This document shows positions 18,097 to 26,708 of a DNA stretch of 64,000 nucleotides, piece by piece. The stretch's first letter is position 1, and each line of letters opens with the position of its first letter. Below the pieces are notes generated by a model. It was given only the letters and a program-made list of their open reading frames with translations. It was not told the origin of the DNA and made no database searches. Source of the stretch: Paenibacillaceae bacterium (GTDB lineage Bacteria > Bacillota > Bacilli > Paenibacillales > Paenibacillaceae); the NCBI GenBank assembly GCA_900766135.1, contig CAAFUF010000015.1, positions 62,001-126,000 on the forward strand, given 5' to 3'. Made by a program: the position numbers and the translations under genes.

Positions 18097-19338
18097 AAGC
18101 GTGCAGTCCCGGTATTGTTTGGGCGTTACGCCTGCGTATTTTTTAAACACTTTGGTGAAATAGCTCTGGTCGTGAAACTGCAGCCGGGCGGAGATATCGG
18201 AAAGGGAGCAGGCGGACAAGGATATTAAGTGTTTCGCCTCCTCTACCCGCTGCCGTTGAATGTATTCGGTCAGGCTGCTGCCCGTTTCCCGCCGAAACAT
18301 TCGGGAGAGATGAACGGGGCTGACACCGGAGACCTCCGCCAAAGCCGGCAGAGAGAGTTCCTCGTACAAATGGTCGAAAATATAACGCTGGCAAACCGCA
18401 ATCGGGCGGGATACCCGCTGCTCCAGGCTGCCCTTTACCTTATCGGCGAAGTCGCCTAAAGCCGTAAGCAGCGCATTCTCCACCTTGGCGACATCTCCAA
18501 GCTCCTCAATATGCTGAATGTGGGTATCGCTCAGCGTGTAGGCTTCCTCCGGAAACATGCCGCCTTCCATGGCAGCCCGCGTCGCCAACGTGATAACGAC
18601 GATCGCGATGTTTTTTTGGTGCCGCAGGGGGCTGCGTCTGGACAAAATACCCACACCTTGGTGCGACAAAGTGGCAAACGTGCGAAACAGCTCTTTTTTG
18701 TTTCCGTTTTTAATATGCTTCAAAAACAGCCTTTCGCTGTCCGCCGAATGATGGTAAACTCCAGCTTCCCGGCTGCCGGATAGACGAAGGGAAGCCAGGG
18801 CGACCGGTTTCGGGCCGGACTCCTCCGAGGCGGGAACGGATGCATCGATCAACTCGGCCGGAGCAAGGGGCTGCCCGATCAGCCATTCGTAGACCAGCCG
18901 TCCCGCAGACATCAACCGATTTCTGTCGATAACGGTCAGACTCCGGTAATAAGCAAGCCAGGCGGGGCGCTGCTGCTGCGGGACCTTTAGATCCTGCAGC
19001 AGGCCGGCCAGCAGTTCCTCCGGCCAAATCGACGAAACCGCCGGGCCGGCGATGATCCATCCGGCATCGTCGGCCGCTTTACCGACGGGAACAAGCAGGC
19101 ACTCTTCCAAATAGGCGGTAGAATGCAGCAGGGGAACGGTTGCGGCGCGATGTTCGCCGATCCACTCTGTTACCTGCTCCTGCAGACTGCGATACATCGG
19201 ATTCACCGGGAACGCGTCCGGATATCGGTCATAGATCCGCCCCGATTTGTCCGTAAGGCTGATTGGCAATAAAGTGACTTCATGAAGCAGGCGGCAAAAG
19301 CGGTTCAATCGACCATCCATCTCCGGCTGTCCGGTCAT
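18088..19338 (-). CDS. AraC-family regulator with N-terminal sensing domain
   Basis: The 416-residue protein ends in a typical AraC double helix-turn-helix (about 315-415) with PVHLSRMFRRETGSSLTEYI and FHDQSYFTKVFKKYAGVTP. The first 300 residues form an uncharacterised sensing region without membrane segments. The start at 19338 is chosen because AGGAGGAGG lies upstream with suitable spacing; the ATG two codons earlier is too close. It is divergent from the large GH3 beta-glucosidase gene, its probable target. The space between them is filled with short palindromic repeats. Confidence 0.86.
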   Translation of the reverse strand: MTGQPEMDGRLNRFCRLLHEVTLLPISLTDKSGRIYDRYPDAFPVNPMYRSLQEQVTEWIGEHRAATVPLLHSTAYLEECLLVPVGKAADDAGWIIAGPAVSSIWPEELLAGLLQDLKVPQQQRPAWLAYYRSLTVIDRNRLMSAGRLVYEWLIGQPLAPAELIDASVPASEESGPKPVALASLRLSGSREAGVYHHSADSERLFLKHIKNGNKKELFRTFATLSHQGVGILSRRSPLRHQKNIAIVVITLATRAAMEGGMFPEEAYTLSDTHIQHIEELGDVAKVENALLTALGDFADKVKGSLEQRVSRPIAVCQRYIFDHLYEELSLPALAEVSGVSPVHLSRMFRRETGSSLTEYIQRQRVEEAKHLISLSACSLSDISARLQFHDQSYFTKVFKKYAGVTPKQYRDCTLKN

Positions 19339-19446
19339 TGTCATCCTCCTCCTCGTAGATGCGGGTGTTTGCAGCAAATCCGGCAGATCATGCCCTTGAG
19401 GCAGCTTCATGGGCATGATCCACCGAGCTGCATGTATACATCGAGA

Positions 19447-19631
19447 ATAACTGCGAAGATGCAGTTATATCCGCTTTTCCCCGTCCAAACGGCAAAATAG
19501 CTGCGTAGGTACAGGTATTTTCTGCGATATGAATAAAAATCGCCCATCCAACGGGAATACCTGCATGCTTGCAGTTATTTTTGGGAGACCCCCGATATTT
19601 GGAGAAAACAGCTGCATTTCTGCCGTTATTT
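19447..19631. repeat. Interspersed palindromic repeats, family A (four units)
   Basis: The stretch 19339-19846 has no gene. Four units of about 22-25 bases start at 19447, 19497, 19557 and 19608, 50-60 bases apart. Each has the form ATA(A/G)CTGC, then 4-6 variable bases, then TGCAGTTAT or a close variant, often followed by TTT. Each unit is an imperfect palindrome around CTGC/GCAG. A weaker fifth unit may lie near 19426. They could be RNA hairpins, operators for the divergent AraC protein, or a genome-wide small repeat; no choice can be made here. Confidence 0.6.
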
Positions 19632-19739
19632 CACGTCGCCTGCTTCAATCGACCTCCCGACGAATGGAAAGTATCATCCATCGTTGCCGGGGGCGTAAGT
19701 TTTTCGTCGACGCCAATCCTTTTGAGGTTAAGAAAATAC

Positions 19740-19820
19740 TATAATTGCAAAAATTATACCATAATGAACGGAAGAACGTCCCGTAAAATGAAAGCAATCG
19801 AATAAACGAAAGCGATTTCA
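19740..19820 (+). promoter_or_regulatory. Possible promoter and catabolite-control (cre) site before the GH3 gene
   Basis: TATAAT at 19740-19745 is a good -10 box without a clear -35 box, as expected for activator-dependent promoters. CGAAAGCGATTTCA at 19807-19820 resembles the CcpA-binding cre consensus and lies between this -10 box and the ribosome-binding site, where CcpA would block elongation. Both assignments are by pattern only. Confidence 0.4.
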
Positions 19821-19846
19821 ATCCATAAAGGAGAGTGCGTGCAAGG

Positions 19847-22132
19847 ATGAATGCAAAGATTAAAGAAATCATCGCCAAGCTGACATTGGAGGAAAAAGCG
19901 GGACTGTGCTCCGGCCTGGATTTTTGGCATACGAAAGGCGTGGAGCGGCTGGGAATTCCGTCCGTCATGATGACCGACGGCCCGCACGGCTTGCGCAAGC
20001 AAAGCGCCTCGGCGGATCACCTCGGGCTTAACGACAGCGTCCCGGCGACTTGTTTCCCGTCGGCGGCCGGGCTGGCCGCTTCTTGGAACCGCGGCTTAAT
20101 CCGCCGCGTGGGCGAAGCGCACGGCAAGGAATGCCAAGCGGAAGGCGTTGCCCTGTTGCTTGGTCCGGGGACGAACATCAAGCGTTCACCGCTGTGCGGC
20201 CGCAATTTCGAGTATTTCTCGGAGGACCCTTATTTGTCGTCGGAAATGGCCGCCCATCATATTCAGGGGGTGCAAAGCCAGGGCGTGGGCACCTCGCTGA
20301 AGCATTTTGCCGCCAACAATCAGGAGCATCGCCGAATGTCCACGGATGCGGTGGTCGACGACCGGACCTTGCATGAAATCTATTTAAGAAGCTTTGAAGG
20401 AGCGGTCGTCCAATCCCAGCCTTGGAGCGTCATGTGCTCCTACAACCGGGTGAACGGCGAATACGCCTCGGAGCATCACGATTTGCTCACGAAGATTTTA
20501 CGCGACAACTGGGGATTTGAAGGTTTTGTCGTGTCCGACTGGGGAGCGGTCAATGACCGGGTTCGCGGACTTGCCGCCGGACTGGAACTGGAGATGCCGT
20601 CGAGCGGCGGAGCGGGGGACGCCAAAATCGTCGCTGCCGTCAAAGCCGGGACCTTGCCCGAAGCCACGCTGGATCTGGCGGTAGAGCGGATTCTTGCGTT
20701 CGTGTTCAAGTCGGCAGAGAATCGCAAAGCACAGGCGTCTTTTGACGCGGAGGCGCACCACCGGCTGGCCCGGATCGCGGCGCAGGAGAGCATGGTGCTG
20801 CTGAAAAATGAGGGCGGCATCCTCCCGCTCCGTAAAGAGGGAACGATCGCCGTGATCGGCGAATTCGCCGAAAAGCCGCGTTATCAAGGGGGAGGGAGCT
20901 CTCACGTCAACCCGACGCGCCTGGATTTGGCCCTGGAAGAAATGGGCAAAATTGCGGGCGACCGCACGACCATCGTGTATTCCCCGGGTTTTGAGCTGGG
21001 GCGGGACGACGTGAACGCCGAGTTGCTGCGCGATGCGGTCAGCAAAGCGGCGAACGCCGATACGGCGGTGCTGTTTATCGGCTTGCCGGACCGTTACGAA
21101 TCGGAAGGCTACGACCGGACGCATATGCGGCTGCCGGCGAATCAAGTTGCGGTGCTGGAAGCGGTGGCCCAAGCGCAGCCGAATCTGGTCGTGGTGCTGA
21201 GCAACGGCTCGCCGGTGGAAATGCCGTGGATCGGCAAAGCCAAGGCCGTCCTGGAAGGATATCTGGGCGGTCAGGCGGCGGGCGGCGCCGTGGCCGATCT
21301 CCTGTTCGGCGAAGCCAACCCGAGCGGCAAGCTGGCGGAAACGTTCCCGGTCAGGCTGCAGGATAACCCTTCCTATTTGTTCTTCCCTGGCGAAGGGGAT
21401 CGCGTGGAATACCGGGAGGGCATCTTCGTTGGATATCGTTATTACGATACGAAGGAGGTGGAGCCCCTGTTTCCGTTCGGACACGGCCTGAGCTATACGA
21501 CTTTCGAATACGCCGACCTGAAGCTGGACAAAAACCGGATGCGGGACGACGAAAAGCTTACGGTCAGCCTCCAGGTCACCAATGCGGGGAACCGGGCGGG
21601 CCAAGAAATCGTCCAGCTTTATGTTCGGGACGTCGAAAGCAGCGTCATCCGGCCGGACAAAGAGCTGAAAGGTTTCGTTAAGGTCGAGCTGCAGCCGGGA
21701 GAAACGAAAACGGTTCTTTTCGAGCTGGATAAAAACGCGTTTGCCTATTATGAGACCCGGCTGAACGATTGGCATGCCGAGTCCGGAGAATACCGAATTC
21801 TTATCGGCAAATCGTCCCGGGATATCGTGCTTGAAGCTGCGGTAGAAGTCATTTCCACGACGGAGATTCCGGTCGTATATACGGCGAACACCTTGATGGG
21901 GGATCTGCTTGACCGCCCGGAATCGCGCAGCATAGCCATGGAAATGATGGGGGCCACCGGATTGGTGGATGCGAGCGGCGGCGGGCCCGACGCCATGATG
22001 GAGGCGATGATGAAATACATGCCGCTGCGCGGCGCCGTCGCTTTCAGCCAAGGCAAGTTTACGGACGAGATGCTGTCCGGGCTGCTGGAGCGGCTGAACG
22101 GGGGCGCGGGAGCCCAGGGGAAAGCCGAATAA
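19847..22132 (+). CDS. GH3 beta-glucosidase with C-terminal fibronectin-III-like domain
   Basis: This 761-residue protein has the three-part layout of large GH3 beta-glucosidases: the (alpha/beta)8 domain with KHFAANNQE and the nucleophile Asp in GFVVSDWGAV, the alpha/beta sandwich domain, and a C-terminal FnIII-like domain (about 550-640) starting near FPFGHGLSYTTF. There is no signal peptide, so it acts inside the cell on imported beta-linked gluco- or xylo-oligosaccharides. The ATG at 19847 is preferred, with AAGGAGAG 11-13 bases upstream; the GTG at 19835 overlaps that site. About 110 C-terminal residues follow the FnIII domain, with methionine-rich patches. Confidence 0.9.
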   Translation: MNAKIKEIIAKLTLEEKAGLCSGLDFWHTKGVERLGIPSVMMTDGPHGLRKQSASADHLGLNDSVPATCFPSAAGLAASWNRGLIRRVGEAHGKECQAEGVALLLGPGTNIKRSPLCGRNFEYFSEDPYLSSEMAAHHIQGVQSQGVGTSLKHFAANNQEHRRMSTDAVVDDRTLHEIYLRSFEGAVVQSQPWSVMCSYNRVNGEYASEHHDLLTKILRDNWGFEGFVVSDWGAVNDRVRGLAAGLELEMPSSGGAGDAKIVAAVKAGTLPEATLDLAVERILAFVFKSAENRKAQASFDAEAHHRLARIAAQESMVLLKNEGGILPLRKEGTIAVIGEFAEKPRYQGGGSSHVNPTRLDLALEEMGKIAGDRTTIVYSPGFELGRDDVNAELLRDAVSKAANADTAVLFIGLPDRYESEGYDRTHMRLPANQVAVLEAVAQAQPNLVVVLSNGSPVEMPWIGKAKAVLEGYLGGQAAGGAVADLLFGEANPSGKLAETFPVRLQDNPSYLFFPGEGDRVEYREGIFVGYRYYDTKEVEPLFPFGHGLSYTTFEYADLKLDKNRMRDDEKLTVSLQVTNAGNRAGQEIVQLYVRDVESSVIRPDKELKGFVKVELQPGETKTVLFELDKNAFAYYETRLNDWHAESGEYRILIGKSSRDIVLEAAVEVISTTEIPVVYTANTLMGDLLDRPESRSIAMEMMGATGLVDASGGGPDAMMEAMMKYMPLRGAVAFSQGKFTDEMLSGLLERLNGGAGAQGKAE

Positions 22133-22147
22133 CTCATTAAAACAGCG

Positions 22148-22190
22148 AAGGAAGGTTGCCCAAAGATGCGGGCAACCTTCCTTGTTTGTC
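22148..22190 (+). terminator. Intrinsic terminator after the GH3 beta-glucosidase
   Basis: AAGGAAGGTTGCCC (22148-22161) pairs perfectly over 14 bp with GGGCAACCTTCCTT (22170-22183), then GTTTGT. It separates the GH3 gene from the convergent sulfatase gene. Confidence 0.85.
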
Positions 22191-22291
22191 CGGGAGCCAG
22201 AAGCAAATGCTGTCCTAACGCGGCCCCCTTGCGAATGGTATTCGGTTTTTCCCCTCCGCCAGACATGCGCCATTCTGCCGATCTCCGCCCG

Positions 22292-23830
22292 TTAAGCGTG
22301 ATGAATCCGCGGCATCGGCATCGGCTCTTTGCCGAGCTCGGCCCAGGCGTATTTGAGCAGCAGCTCCGTCTTCAGCCCCTCGTACCCGGGTTCGTCCCAC
22401 AAGTTGCGCAGCTCCCCCGGGTCTTCGCGGAGGTCGAAGATTTCGCCATAGGTTTGATTGTAATAAACCGTGATTTTATAGCGTTCATCGACGTATGTTT
22501 TCTGATGGATCGTCGTGGGTTCGTGCCGGAATTCACAGATGGCGTGGTCCCGCGCCTGTTCCTTCAGGCCGAGCCAAACTTCCCTTTGGTCGACGCCGGT
22601 CATGGCCGGCGGGATCGGCAATCCGCAGAAGGAGAGGAACGTCGGCGCCAGATCAACCAACGACTGGATCGCGTCCGAACGCCGCCCGGCGGGAACATGG
22701 CCCGGGTACCTTACGATAAACGGGAGCTTGATCAGATCCTCGTAATGAAATCCTCCCTTGGCCTGCAAGCCGTGTTGGCCGAAGAAGTGGCCGTGGTCCG
22801 TCGTGAACACGACGAGGGTGTCGTCCGCCAGGCCCAGATCGTCCAGCTTGCCGAGAATCCGACCGATATATTTGTCCATCAAGCTGATCATGCCGTAATA
22901 AACGGCGACCAGCTTCTTTTTGTCGTCCTCCGTCAGCCGCCGTTTGGCCCCGTATTCGTAATCATGATGGGAACGGTAGCCATGGATGCCGAAGCCCGTC
23001 TCCATCAGGGCGGAAAAATCGGGATTCTCCTCTTGCGTCAGCCCGAAATGCGGCGGATTCCGGTCGTGTTCCCCCGGCGTCAGCGACGGGATCGTCAGCT
23101 TCTCCGGATCGTACATCGTATCCCAAGGCTCCGGCGCCAAATATTCCGGATGGGGGTCGAAGAAGCTGGCCCAGAGGAAAAACGGTTCGTCCGAACGCTG
23201 ATGCTGCTCCAACCGGGCGTTCGTGCGCTCGGCGATCCACGTGTTGTAATGGTATTTTTCCGGGATCGGCCACTTGTACGTCTGCTCCGGGTCCATCGTG
23301 CCGGTCGGCGGCAGGAAATAATCCCGCCAATTGTCGCAGCCTTGTTCCTCCAGCCATAGGGCATAATGCTGGCCGACATGGGCTTCGTTCGTATGGTTGC
23401 GGGCCAGCTCGACGTGATCGAAGCCGTAAAACGGCCCGTGGAAACCGCGCCAGTACTCCAAATCCTGCAGGATCGGGTACGCTTCTTTGGACTCATACGC
23501 CGGTGTCGATTTCAAAGGTTGAAAATGCGCTTTGCCGATTAACGAAGTCCGGTAACCCGCCTCCTTGAAATCCTCTCCCACGGTACGGCGATCCTCCAGC
23601 AGCTTGGTTCCGAGCGTCCACGCGCCATGCTGGCTCGGATACATGCCCGTGATGATCGAAGACCGGCTTGGCGTGCAGGTCGGGTTCGGGCAGTAAGCCC
23701 GGCCGAACGTCGTGCCTTCCCGGACCAAGCGATCCAAGTTCGGCGTGGAGATCTCGGGCTGAAACGCACCGATCGTATTCCAATGTTGTTGATCGCTGGT
23801 GATTAGTAAAATGTTAGGTCTACTAGACAA
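22292..23830 (-). CDS. S1-family sulfatase (Cys type), third copy
   Basis: The 512-residue protein begins with SSRPNILLITSDQQHWNTIG, the metal-binding start of choline- and arylsulfatase-like enzymes. The formylglycine motif is CTPSR with the cysteine at residue 52, and FTTDHGHFFGQHG forms the second metal site. No signal peptide is present. A TTG at 23830 is preferred as start because GGAGG stands 9 bases away; the in-frame TTG at 23836 is only 3 bases from it. It is divergent from an AraC regulator and should also depend on the sulfatase-maturating enzyme at 2424-3674. Confidence 0.89.
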   Translation of the reverse strand: MSSRPNILLITSDQQHWNTIGAFQPEISTPNLDRLVREGTTFGRAYCPNPTCTPSRSSIITGMYPSQHGAWTLGTKLLEDRRTVGEDFKEAGYRTSLIGKAHFQPLKSTPAYESKEAYPILQDLEYWRGFHGPFYGFDHVELARNHTNEAHVGQHYALWLEEQGCDNWRDYFLPPTGTMDPEQTYKWPIPEKYHYNTWIAERTNARLEQHQRSDEPFFLWASFFDPHPEYLAPEPWDTMYDPEKLTIPSLTPGEHDRNPPHFGLTQEENPDFSALMETGFGIHGYRSHHDYEYGAKRRLTEDDKKKLVAVYYGMISLMDKYIGRILGKLDDLGLADDTLVVFTTDHGHFFGQHGLQAKGGFHYEDLIKLPFIVRYPGHVPAGRRSDAIQSLVDLAPTFLSFCGLPIPPAMTGVDQREVWLGLKEQARDHAICEFRHEPTTIHQKTYVDERYKITVYYNQTYGEIFDLREDPGELRNLWDEPGYEGLKTELLLKYAWAELGKEPMPMPRIHHA

Positions 23831-23952
23831 AATCAATCCCCTCCTATTATGATATTATTGATAATACGGTGATTTTTAAATGGCGTTCTGTTATATTGTG
23901 TTTGTCATTTTGTTAACTAGAAGAGGGTTGAATTGAATAGGAGGGGGCGACG

Positions 23953-24816
23953 ATGATGCAGGAATACGATCACGAGTTTGCCGAGTTCATTTATTACACG
24001 CCGGGGTTTCTGGACAAGGAAGCGCAGCTATGGCCCGTTCGGGGCGGACGCAGCGCAGCCAAAGCCAATTATAAAGTCGGGCCGAAGCGGATCGAATGCT
24101 ACAGCCTGCATTTCGTTCTTGAGGGTCAGGTGTGCCTTGAATATGAGGACAAAAAGGTCAGCCTGCAAAAAGGCGATTTGTTCTGTTTGTTTCCGGGGCG
24201 CACCTATGATTATTACGTGCTGCCCTCGGATCCCTTGCTGCAAATGAACTGGCTGGCCGTGGACGGCAGCCGGGTGGGGCCGCTGCTGGAGCTCGCGGGA
24301 ATCACGCCGGAAAGGCCGTATGGCCAGGGGCTCGTCTCTTCCCGCGTCAGGGTAGCGATCGGGCGCGTGCTCGAAGCGTTGGCGGGAGCGGAACGATGGA
24401 ACCCGTCCGTCTCCCTGGAACTGCAGGGGCTGATTTGCGGATTGCTCGCCGGGATTATTCCCGATACGGCGCCTGTACATGCCGACGAGCCTTCGGCTTG
24501 GATCCGCGAATGCATGCAGTTCATGGACTTGCATGCCACGGAGGGGATTTCGGTGCAGCAGGCGGCTTCGTTTGCGGGCGTGCACCGTTCTTATTTTTCC
24601 AATGTATTTACGAGTCAGGTCGGGGTGCCGCCGCAGAAATATTTGCAGCAAATCCGGATGGAGAAAGCCAGACGCTTGCTGACCGAAACGGACGCCTCCG
24701 TCACGGAGATCGCGTTGTCTTTGGGTTACCCGAATTTGTATACGTTCACGCGGGCGTTCAAGAGCTATTACAAATTGTCTCCGCTGGCCATGCGGTCCGG
24801 CGGCGGGAAGCGATAG
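23953..24816 (+). CDS. AraC-family regulator with cupin sensing domain
   Basis: The 287-residue protein has an N-terminal cupin-like domain (FVLEGQVCLEYEDKKVSLQKGD) and a C-terminal AraC DNA-binding domain with VHRSYFSNVFTSQVGVPP and LGYPNLYTFTRAFKSYYKLSP. GGAGGGGG lies 6 bases before the ATG at 23953. It is divergent from the third sulfatase (122 bp apart) and also upstream of the YesM/YesN pair, so it may control either side. The sulfatase is the closer candidate. Confidence 0.88.
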   Translation: MMQEYDHEFAEFIYYTPGFLDKEAQLWPVRGGRSAAKANYKVGPKRIECYSLHFVLEGQVCLEYEDKKVSLQKGDLFCLFPGRTYDYYVLPSDPLLQMNWLAVDGSRVGPLLELAGITPERPYGQGLVSSRVRVAIGRVLEALAGAERWNPSVSLELQGLICGLLAGIIPDTAPVHADEPSAWIRECMQFMDLHATEGISVQQAASFAGVHRSYFSNVFTSQVGVPPQKYLQQIRMEKARRLLTETDASVTEIALSLGYPNLYTFTRAFKSYYKLSPLAMRSGGGKR

Positions 24817-24843
24817 CCGAAACGGATCGGGGCGGCCCGTTTT

Positions 24844-24857
24844 CGAAAGCGCTTACC
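24844..24857 (+). promoter_or_regulatory. Possible cre (CcpA) site before the sensor-kinase gene
   Basis: CGAAAGCGCTTACC matches most of the cre consensus around the central GCGC and lies 40 bp before the kinase ATG. Carbon catabolite control of the sugar-sensing pair would make sense, but the match is imperfect. Confidence 0.35.
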
Positions 24858-24896
24858 CGATCCGCGACAGATTCCGGATGCAAAGGAGGACAAGGG

Positions 24897-26708
24897 ATGA
24901 CACGGGCAACGCAACGCAAATGGATTCCGCCGAAATGGGGCATCCAGGGCAAGTTGTTTATCGCTTTTGGACTGCTGACGCTGCTGGCGATCGTGTCGGT
25001 GACCAGCATCGTTTACGTCAATATGCGCGACACGATCAAGCGCAACGCGATTACCTCGGTCACGGACAGCATCCGCCAGGCCGACGAATCCTTGAACGTG
25101 ATGCTCCAGGAGATCGACCGGTTGAATACGGTGGTCGCAACCAACAAGAATACGGTCATCGATACGATCCTAAGCCCTAACGAAGAGGTCAGCTACGAAT
25201 GGTTTCAGGAACAGAAACGGATTACCGAATTTTTGTCGGGTTTGATTGATTATAAGCCTTACATCTCCCGCATCGCCGTCGTTGGCCTGAATGGAAAAGT
25301 GTTCTTCACCGGCAGCCCGTGGATCGATCGAACGTTCTTGAATACCGAAACGATGGATTTCATGCTCCGCGAAGGGGAGCGGCATGCGTACATCAAGCGG
25401 TCGGACACGTCGGAGGCGATTCTCGTCGGCCGCGTCCTCCGTTACAACCGCGAGACGATCGGCGTTGTAATGGTGGACCTGAATTATGAGTTCATCCGGA
25501 AGACGTACGGCGTGAAGCCTACTGCGGACAGCATTCTGTATGTCCTGGACGAGCGGAAGCAGCTTGTTTATCAGTCCGATTCGGCGCCGGCCGCCGTATC
25601 CGCCGAAATGTCCCAAGCGATTTATGAGTCCGCGGGGGTGTCCGGCACGGGGGAAACGGTGGAGCGGGCCGTCGACGGCAAGCCTTACATTGTCGTCAGC
25701 CGAAAGTCCGAATCAACGGGCTGGACGACGCGGGCGCTGATCCCGCTCGATTCGCTGCTGAGCGAATCCGCGAGAATCCGCAACCTGATGGTGGAGGTGG
25801 CGGTTGCCGTATTTATCGTCGTGCTGATCGGATCGCTGCAAATGTCTTCCCGGACCACCCTTCAACTCCGCCGTTTGAAGACGATGATGATGCGGGTGAA
25901 GGACGGCAATCTGGATTTCCCGAAAACGGAAATCAACACGAAGGACGAGATCGGCGATTTGTACCGGGTGTTCATCAGCATGGTCGAGGAGCTAAAACGC
26001 CTGATGGAAGGGATCCGCACGAGCGAGCAGGCCAAACGGGAGGCGGAGCTCACCGCGCTGCAGGCGCAGATCCGGCCGCATTTTCTGTACAATTCGCTGA
26101 ATACGATCAAGTATTTGGCCAAGCTGAACGGGGTGCCCAACATCGAAGAAGTATCCGGCGCGCTGGTCGAACTGATGCGGGGCGTGCTCGGGAACTCGGG
26201 AGAATTCCTGACCTTGCGGGAGGAGCTGGACTACGTCGCGAGCTACGCGGCGATCGTCAAATACCGGTTCATGGAGCCGATCCCGCTGCAGGTTCAAGTG
26301 GAAGACGAGGATTTGCTGGAGTGCCGGATTTTGAAGCTGACGCTGCAACCGATCGTGGAAAACGCGTTGATGCACGGGTTTGACCCGTCAGCGCATGGAG
26401 GGTTTGTTTTGATTCGCGTGTACGGGGAGGACGGAGACGTGAGGATCGAAGTCATGGATAACGGCAAAGGCATGAGCAAGGAAAACATGGAGGCGTTGAT
26501 GGGCGCAGACGAGGAGGCTCCTTCGCGGTTCAGCGGCATGGGCGTACGCAACGTGCATGAACGGATTCGCCGGACGTTCGGAGACCCTTACGGAATCGAG
26601 CTTTACAGCGAAGAAGGACTGTACACGAAAGTGGAGATCCGTTTTCCGCGGCGCCGGGATCAAGATATCGGGGGGGCTCAGGATCATGTATCAAGTATTG
26701 CTGGTTGA
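24897..26708 (+). CDS. YesM-type sensor histidine kinase
   Basis: A 603-residue membrane kinase: transmembrane helix at about 18-40, an extracellular Cache-like sensing domain to about 295, a second helix at about 300-320, HAMP (about 322-375), His-kinase domain with His395 in RPHFLYNSLNTIKYL, and an ATPase domain with the N-box VENALMHG and GMGVRNVHERI. The start at 24897 follows AAAGGAGGA; longer in-frame reading toward 24396 runs through the AraC gene. It overlaps the response-regulator gene by 23 bp. The pair should sense an extracellular sugar and turn on the LplABC-type importer downstream. Confidence 0.91.
   Translation: MTRATQRKWIPPKWGIQGKLFIAFGLLTLLAIVSVTSIVYVNMRDTIKRNAITSVTDSIRQADESLNVMLQEIDRLNTVVATNKNTVIDTILSPNEEVSYEWFQEQKRITEFLSGLIDYKPYISRIAVVGLNGKVFFTGSPWIDRTFLNTETMDFMLREGERHAYIKRSDTSEAILVGRVLRYNRETIGVVMVDLNYEFIRKTYGVKPTADSILYVLDERKQLVYQSDSAPAAVSAEMSQAIYESAGVSGTGETVERAVDGKPYIVVSRKSESTGWTTRALIPLDSLLSESARIRNLMVEVAVAVFIVVLIGSLQMSSRTTLQLRRLKTMMMRVKDGNLDFPKTEINTKDEIGDLYRVFISMVEELKRLMEGIRTSEQAKREAELTALQAQIRPHFLYNSLNTIKYLAKLNGVPNIEEVSGALVELMRGVLGNSGEFLTLREELDYVASYAAIVKYRFMEPIPLQVQVEDEDLLECRILKLTLQPIVENALMHGFDPSAHGGFVLIRVYGEDGDVRIEVMDNGKGMSKENMEALMGADEEAPSRFSGMGVRNVHERIRRTFGDPYGIELYSEEGLYTKVEIRFPRRRDQDIGGAQDHVSSIAG

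Noticed and set aside
19447..19631. Spaced palindromic repeats as a CRISPR array
   Set aside because: The units are degenerate, only about 22-25 bases long with uneven spacing, and no cas genes are in the window.
20498..22273. Long open frame of 591 codons on the minus strand opposite the GH3 beta-glucosidase
   Set aside because: It mirrors the GC-rich third positions of the true gene, matches no family and has no ribosome-binding site.
24396..24896. N-terminal extension of 167 residues on the YesM-type kinase
   Set aside because: It runs through the AraC gene in another frame; the ATG at 24897 has a strong ribosome-binding site and starts correctly before the first membrane helix.
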